DNA of 64,000 nucleotides. It comes from Dasypus novemcinctus (Eukaryota > Chordata > Mammalia > Cingulata > Dasypodidae). The position numbers and the translations under genes were made by a program. The notes under the pieces are model-generated. The model did not search any database. It had not been told where the DNA came from and was given only the letters and a program-made list of their open reading frames with translations. Location of the stretch: positions 23,342,798-23,406,797 of the forward strand of contig NC_080701.1 in NCBI RefSeq assembly GCF_030445035.2, written 5' to 3'. Shown here in pieces: positions 59,323 through 64,000 of this stretch. Position 1 is the first letter of the stretch; each line of letters opens with the position of its first letter.

Positions 59323-60181
59323 ACAGCAACTATGTGACAGAAGATCCTGCCTTGGGCTATTCAGAGCCCCACAATTCAAACTTTCTCAGAGACCGTTCTT
59401 CAACTTTGTTGACAGCCCCAGCCCTTTACCTGGGTAGAAAATAATTCTGCTCCCCTTTGCCTCCTCAAAAACCAGTACTGGTCATTTTGGTCAGTAGGAG
59501 GGTGTTTGTGAGGTTTGTCCCCTGCTAGCTCCCACGGCAAACCTTGGCACAGCCCTTTCTTACCTGGAAGGCTTGTGGGACACAGCAGACCAAATTTTTG
59601 GCCAAAAGCTGAATCAGCCTTAGGCTGTGTCCCTTTCCCTCCCCATTTCCTGGGGAGGTGGATCTATGAGGACCCCTCTGTCTGTAGCCACTGGCCAGAG
59701 GCTGGAGAATTCAAAGTGGTCTGCTCTGAGGGTGGGTGATGGGCGCTGGCAGCTGCAGCTTCTACTCACAGACTTTCCTTCCAGATTTTTCTCCTGTGTT
59801 CCTCTCTCTTCTGGGCTGTGTTCAGCCTTTCCCTGATGTCCTAAACCATAGAACATTCCCTCCTCCCCAACCCCCTGGCTGTTTCTGCCTGTTCCCTTAC
59901 TATTTTTCTGGGAGGGAAGTGAGTCCTGTGTCTTCTAATCCTCCATCTTCATGGAAGTCTCATAATGCTATTCTTATTCTCATTTCTTTTTATGTGGCCT
60001 CTTTGCTTTCTCTATGGATGGTGTATATTTTAAATCCAACCTGCTGGTTATAAGGAAGTCCTTTCAATATGATTACTACCTAACATCTGACCTGTGAAAT
60101 TTTACCACATTACTCATTTGATAGTTTTCTTTCTCTTCTGGAATTTTGTTTTTTATATATTAGATCTTTTTTTTCTCTTTC

Positions 60182-60184
<3 letters not shown>

Positions 60185-60217
<33 letters not shown>
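60185..60217. repeat. (TA)n microsatellite
   Basis: About 16 uninterrupted TA units. Confidence 0.95.
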
Positions 60218-60221
<4 letters not shown>

Positions 60222-60309
60222 TCTTTTTGATTCATCATCTAATTCATTTTCTCTTTTGCACGTTTTAAAATTGCATTTCCGCAACCTCATCTATTTCTTT
60301 CTTTCTTTT

Positions 60310-60716
60310 TTTTTTAAAGATTTATTTATTTATTTATTTCTCTCCCTTTTTCCCCCCACCCCAGTTGTCTGTTCTCTGTGTCTCTTTGCTGCGTCTTCTT
60401 TGTCCGCTTCTGTTGCCAGCGGCACGGGAATCTGTGTTTCTTTTTGTTGCATCCTCTTGTAGCTCTCCGTGTGCGCGGTGCCATTCTTGGGCAGGCTGCA
60501 CCCTCTTTCGGAATGCTGGGCGGCTCTCCTTATGGGGCGCACTCCTTGCGCATGGGGCTCCCCTACGAGGGGGACACCCCAGTGTGGCACGGCACTCCTT
60601 TTACGCATCAGCACTGAGCGTGCGCCAGCTCCACACGGGTCAAGGAGGCCCGGGGTTTGAACCGCGGACCTCCCATGTGGTAGACGGATGCCCTAACCAC
60701 TGGGCCAAGTCCGCCG
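60310..60716 (-). mobile_element. DAS-type SINE, antisense, full length
   Basis: Left: T-rich antisense tail with (ttta)n. Right: 'ggtttgaaccgcggacctcc' and 'ctaaccactgggccaagtcc'. The sequence is CpG-rich and close to 32804-33178, suggesting youth. No convincing target duplication was found. Open frames up to 201 codons run through it in both directions and out the other side; they are repeat sequence. Confidence 0.9.
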
Positions 60717-61570
60717 CCAACTATTGCTTAATATTTATATTCTGGGCCAGTCATTCACCAAAGGGCCCTCAGATCCATTGCTGGCTTATTTCCTGCTTAC
60801 ATATGCATCACAAGGAATGTGTATATTTTCTAGACTCTTTTGCTGTGGCTTTTAGGTATGTTCAGGAAATGTGGATGATTGGAGGCAGGAGGGGAAATTT
60901 CAGAATATCTCTACACCTGTCCCTGCTAGGAACAGTGTTTCAGACCTCAGTGCTTCCTGCTCCTCCGTAACAGTTTCTTGTACAGGTTTAGTTTACTGAA
61001 CAGCGCAGGATTGTGGTTTCAATAACAGTGCCTCATTAATATAGCCATCCTGTCTTGGTATTGGTAGTAGCATCATGATTTTACTAATCTCACAGTTTCC
61101 TCACCATCTTTTGTTGCCCTATCCACTTACTTAATTCCTGTTAATCAGTCCTTTTAATTAAATGATTTCTTCCTGGATCCCGTCGTGGCTTTAAAGTAAC
61201 CTCTTTTTTTTCATAACTTCCAGGCAGATATAGCAGGAAATCAGACCCAGCATCAATTGTATATGTTGAAGAGTTATAAAAGCTAGCTGGTATACAGCTG
61301 CAACAAATATTTTATTTTATGATGAGGACATTAATTAGGAGGAGTGATACCTTAGTTTTAAGATAGTGGCATCTGATGAAACAAGATGAATTTGATAATT
61401 CTAGAATCCAGACTCCCCTAAGCATTCTTGGTTAGCTGTTCCTTTCTATCTGGGAAGGAGAGCTTTCTCTTGTTTAAGGACTCTCTAATGACTTCATGTG
61501 AGTTGGATTCCTCATAATGTGATGCTTATTCATTTCAAGCTCTATCTTAGAAATTAGTAAATGTATTCTG

Positions 61571-61888
61571 TAAAGGTCCAGATAGTAAATGTTTTAGGCT
61601 TTGTGGGTCATATGATTTGTGTCACAACTACTCAATTCTGCCATTGCAGTGCAAAAGTCAATACAGACAATATAGAAAAGAATGAACATAGTTGTGTTCC
61701 AAAAATATTATTTATGAATCCTGAAATTTGAATTTCATATCATTTTCATGTTTTACATCATGTTGTTTTTCTTTTGATTTTTTTCAACCATTTTAAGTTT
61801 TAGAAACTATTCTTAGCTGTAGACCATACAAAAAGGGATGGCAGGCTGGATTGATCTGTGGGTCATAATTATTACAGCCACCTGGCCC
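61571..61888 (+). mobile_element. MER5A-like hAT-Charlie DNA transposon relic
   Basis: 'ggtccagatagtaaatgtt', 'ttaggctttgtgggtcata', 'cacaactactcaattctgcc', 'tttgattttttt', 'aaccattttaag' and 'ggcaggctggattgatctg' follow the order of MER5A1/Charlie-derived elements common to placentals. Non-autonomous and ancient; the strand follows the usual presentation of that consensus. Confidence 0.75.
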
Positions 61889-64000
61889 CTCCATCCAATC
61901 CCCATTACCCCTTATTACTCAGGCCTATAAAGGAGGTTGCAAGGCCTTCTCTGGGACCTGATATTTCATAAAACAAAATAATTTCAAGATCTTGCTAATT
62001 TATATTGGCATGTACCTGGATCTCAAGTGTTGGGATAGATATTAAAGATTTTAGGCAGGCAAAGTAGAAAAGAAGAATCTTTAATTCATACAAAATTCAC
62101 GAATGTAGTTGAAAATGCTTGATATTTTAGATTTAATATGCTGACTCAAGCAGCTGGGAGTGACTTTAACTTTAACAGTTTGTTTTGTTGACTGAAATTT
62201 TTAATCAATTGTGGTGTACTTGCAATGAATTTGCAAGCCAGAACTTCCCTGACATAATGTAAAGAAAAAAACCTAAAGGCTTACAGATGTGGAGATATTG
62301 GTGTAGATTTACTAGTTGCATTATGCTCACCCATCGCCTGTCTCTGGTGGTAATTTTCCTCTGTAGGCTGGGAAGGACATTGGGAGAATGGGTGTGATTA
62401 TGTCCTAGATTAACAAAGATCAGGGAGCAGCCCTTAATTACCATAAAGAAGGTGTGCACAGTTATTCAATTGTGGAACAAGGATTACATCTGCAATCAGT
62501 GTTTTGACATGCAGGGAACTATGTCAGTGGATAATTTATCATATAGCTATAAAAAGTATACTAAAGTAATATTTTGTGATAAGGAAAAAAAAATAACCTC
62601 TTAGTTTGGTGATGAGAAACCTGACTTGAGTTGCCACAATGGAAAACAGTGACACCTCATACAACTTTAGACTAAATCCATTTCATAGTTCCTGGATTCC
62701 CTGATTTAAAGGGAATATTACTTTCCTCGAATATATATATATATAGTAAGACCACCAACAAAAGTAGTGAACTGAAGCAATACCACAGTCCTGGGGAAAT
62801 TGTAGTGCATAGGGCCATCAGCAAGGACTTGAAAGATTCAGGATTGTGATTCTTGTCATATCCTTGTTTAACTGTCCTGTTTGTATTATGAAAAAGCTGA
62901 TGGATCTTAGGGAGTGACTATGGATTGTTATAGATTTAATCAGTTGGTGATTTTATTTACAGTGTCTGTTTAAAATGTACTCTTTTGCTGGAGGGTATCA
63001 GCTCTTCCCTGGCTTTTGATAAGTAGCTCCTGATTTGGCAAAAACCTGGCAAATGTCTTTTATTTTTCTAGCCTACTAACAACCAAAACAATAACAGTAG
63101 CAACAACAAATCAAAAGCAGTTTATTTCCACCTATTAAGGACAGCAGTATATATACTCAATCTTCTCTAAGTGCTATGTCAGCTCTCTTGCCTTTGTCAT
63201 ATTCTAGTCCACAGAACGTAACACTGGTATACCATATTTATGACCTCATTTTGGTTGGTCCAAATAAGCAGGAAAGATTGTAATGCCTTAGAAAGGTACA
63301 TGCTTATTATAAGGTAGAAGCTGAACCAAAGGAACATTCACGGATTCATGGGTCCATCAACTTGATACCCTTCCATGAGTCCTGTGTTCTGGTGTGTATC
63401 AGTATATACCCTCTTCAGGGAAAGATAAGAAGCAGCCTTTGCACTGTCCATCATTACAATATAGGCATATTATTTGTTTAAACTCTTTGGATTCTGTAAT
63501 CAACGCATTTTACATTTTTCTATTCTTCTCCAAGTAATTTACCAGGTAACTTGTAAGACTTCTAGTTCTGTGTAGTGCCAGAACAAAATAAAGTCATATA
63601 GTAGGTTCAAGCTGTGATGCAAGCCACTCTGCCACTTTGACATTATGATAGCATAGTAAATTCTCAAATTATCTGTGCTGAAGGACCAGCATTTTTCTTT
63701 GTGTACCAATAATTTTTGCATCTAAATCATATTTACACTGATTATGCATTTAGTTCTGTGTCAATGCCAGCAAATTTAAAATACTGTGGCAATGTTTATA
63801 ATATCCAAAAATTCCAAAGGCTCAGCCTCAAATTCTGAAGTGAATTTATTGAAGATTTGTACCTTGTTTGTGAACTGGTATTGGTCTGTAGATCATCTTT
63901 CAGAAGAATTGATCTATCAAAGCCAATGATTTTGCCCAAAGTATCTGTGGCAAATAAGGATTGTATATGATACTTTTTCCAAGCTTCATTGTCCTGTTTT

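Larger units (their letters stand above)
57600..59952 (-). mobile_element. Antisense LINE-1: 5' UTR, ORF1, endonuclease; 3' part missing
   Basis: The 5' end is near 59952 ('gaagatggaggattagaaga' on the minus strand), with GC-rich 5' UTR 58890-59950. An ORF1 start at about 58873 reads MPRYQQKMISHPKKLEEMAQ before stops. The endonuclease region is 57830-58560. 57600-57800 looks like LINE-1 3' UTR, so either ORF2 is internally deleted or two copies are joined. A SINE scrap (58965-59040) sits in the 5' UTR. Confidence 0.75.
56902..64000 (+). other. ADAM18: ADAM18 intron 10 (at least 7.1 kb, runs off the window)
   Basis: It starts with gtatgt. It contains an antisense LINE-1, a DAS SINE and a MER5A-like relic. 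56902-57447, 60720-61570 and 61890-64000 show no recognisable gene; 62400-64000 has a faint look of old ERV-type internal sequence, which I could not confirm. Confidence 0.7.

Noticed and set aside
56902..64000. Search for ADAM18 exon 11 or a zinc-protease motif
   Set aside because: No segment with AG/GT borders encoding the expected next part of the domain was found; the exon is taken to lie past the window end.
62400..64000. Possible retroviral internal region
   Set aside because: A vague resemblance to old ERV-type sequence was noticed, but no protein motif or LTR pair could be read, so it is not annotated as such.

Overview
This window is mammalian, and specifically looks like armadillo (order Cingulata, probably Dasypus). 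The AT-rich DNA is packed with LINE-1 remnants. It also carries several copies of the tRNA-derived DAS-type SINE known from the nine-banded armadillo, recognisable by a promoter-box sequence close to 'ggtttgaaccgcggacctcc', a variable middle and an A-rich tail. There is nothing prokaryotic here: no operon, CRISPR array or rRNA/tRNA gene.

The one protein-coding gene recognised is the 5' half of ADAM18 (tMDC III, a sperm-surface ADAM) on the + strand. Ten exons are visible: exon 1 from the ATG at 7166, then 7781-7857, 22858-22913, 25164-25242, 25626-25702, 26662-26839, 50259-50324, 55617-55688, 55883-56049 and 56820-56901. From exon 2 onward every exon is open, has AG/GT borders and joins its neighbour in phase. 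They encode the whole prodomain and the first part of the metalloprotease-like domain. The rest of the gene (end of that domain, disintegrin, Cys-rich, EGF, membrane segment) must lie beyond base 64000. Exon 1 is the exception: at the position where the human exon should end there is GG instead of GT.

Layout: 1-6950 is intergenic, AT-rich, with an LTR-like repeat, an A-tailed repeat and an old LINE-1 tail. 6950-7540 is a GC-richer island holding the probable promoter and exon 1. Introns 2 (15.0 kb) and 6 (23.4 kb) are large because they are filled with LINE-1 copies, nearly all antisense to the gene, into which SINEs, LTRs and other retroelements have inserted. Intron 10 starts at 56902 and runs off the window, with another antisense LINE-1, a DAS SINE and a MER5A-like hAT relic.

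The most noteworthy non-genic signals are a xenarthran A-tailed repeat family with about ten copies (two of them ~1.5 kb and near-identical, one nested inside an older relative), a 5'-complete but 3'-truncated LINE-1 inserted in an older LINE-1 with a recognisable target-site duplication, a SINE with an expanded internal 20-bp minisatellite, and a 650-bp polypurine tract. I found no new enzymatic or defence system.
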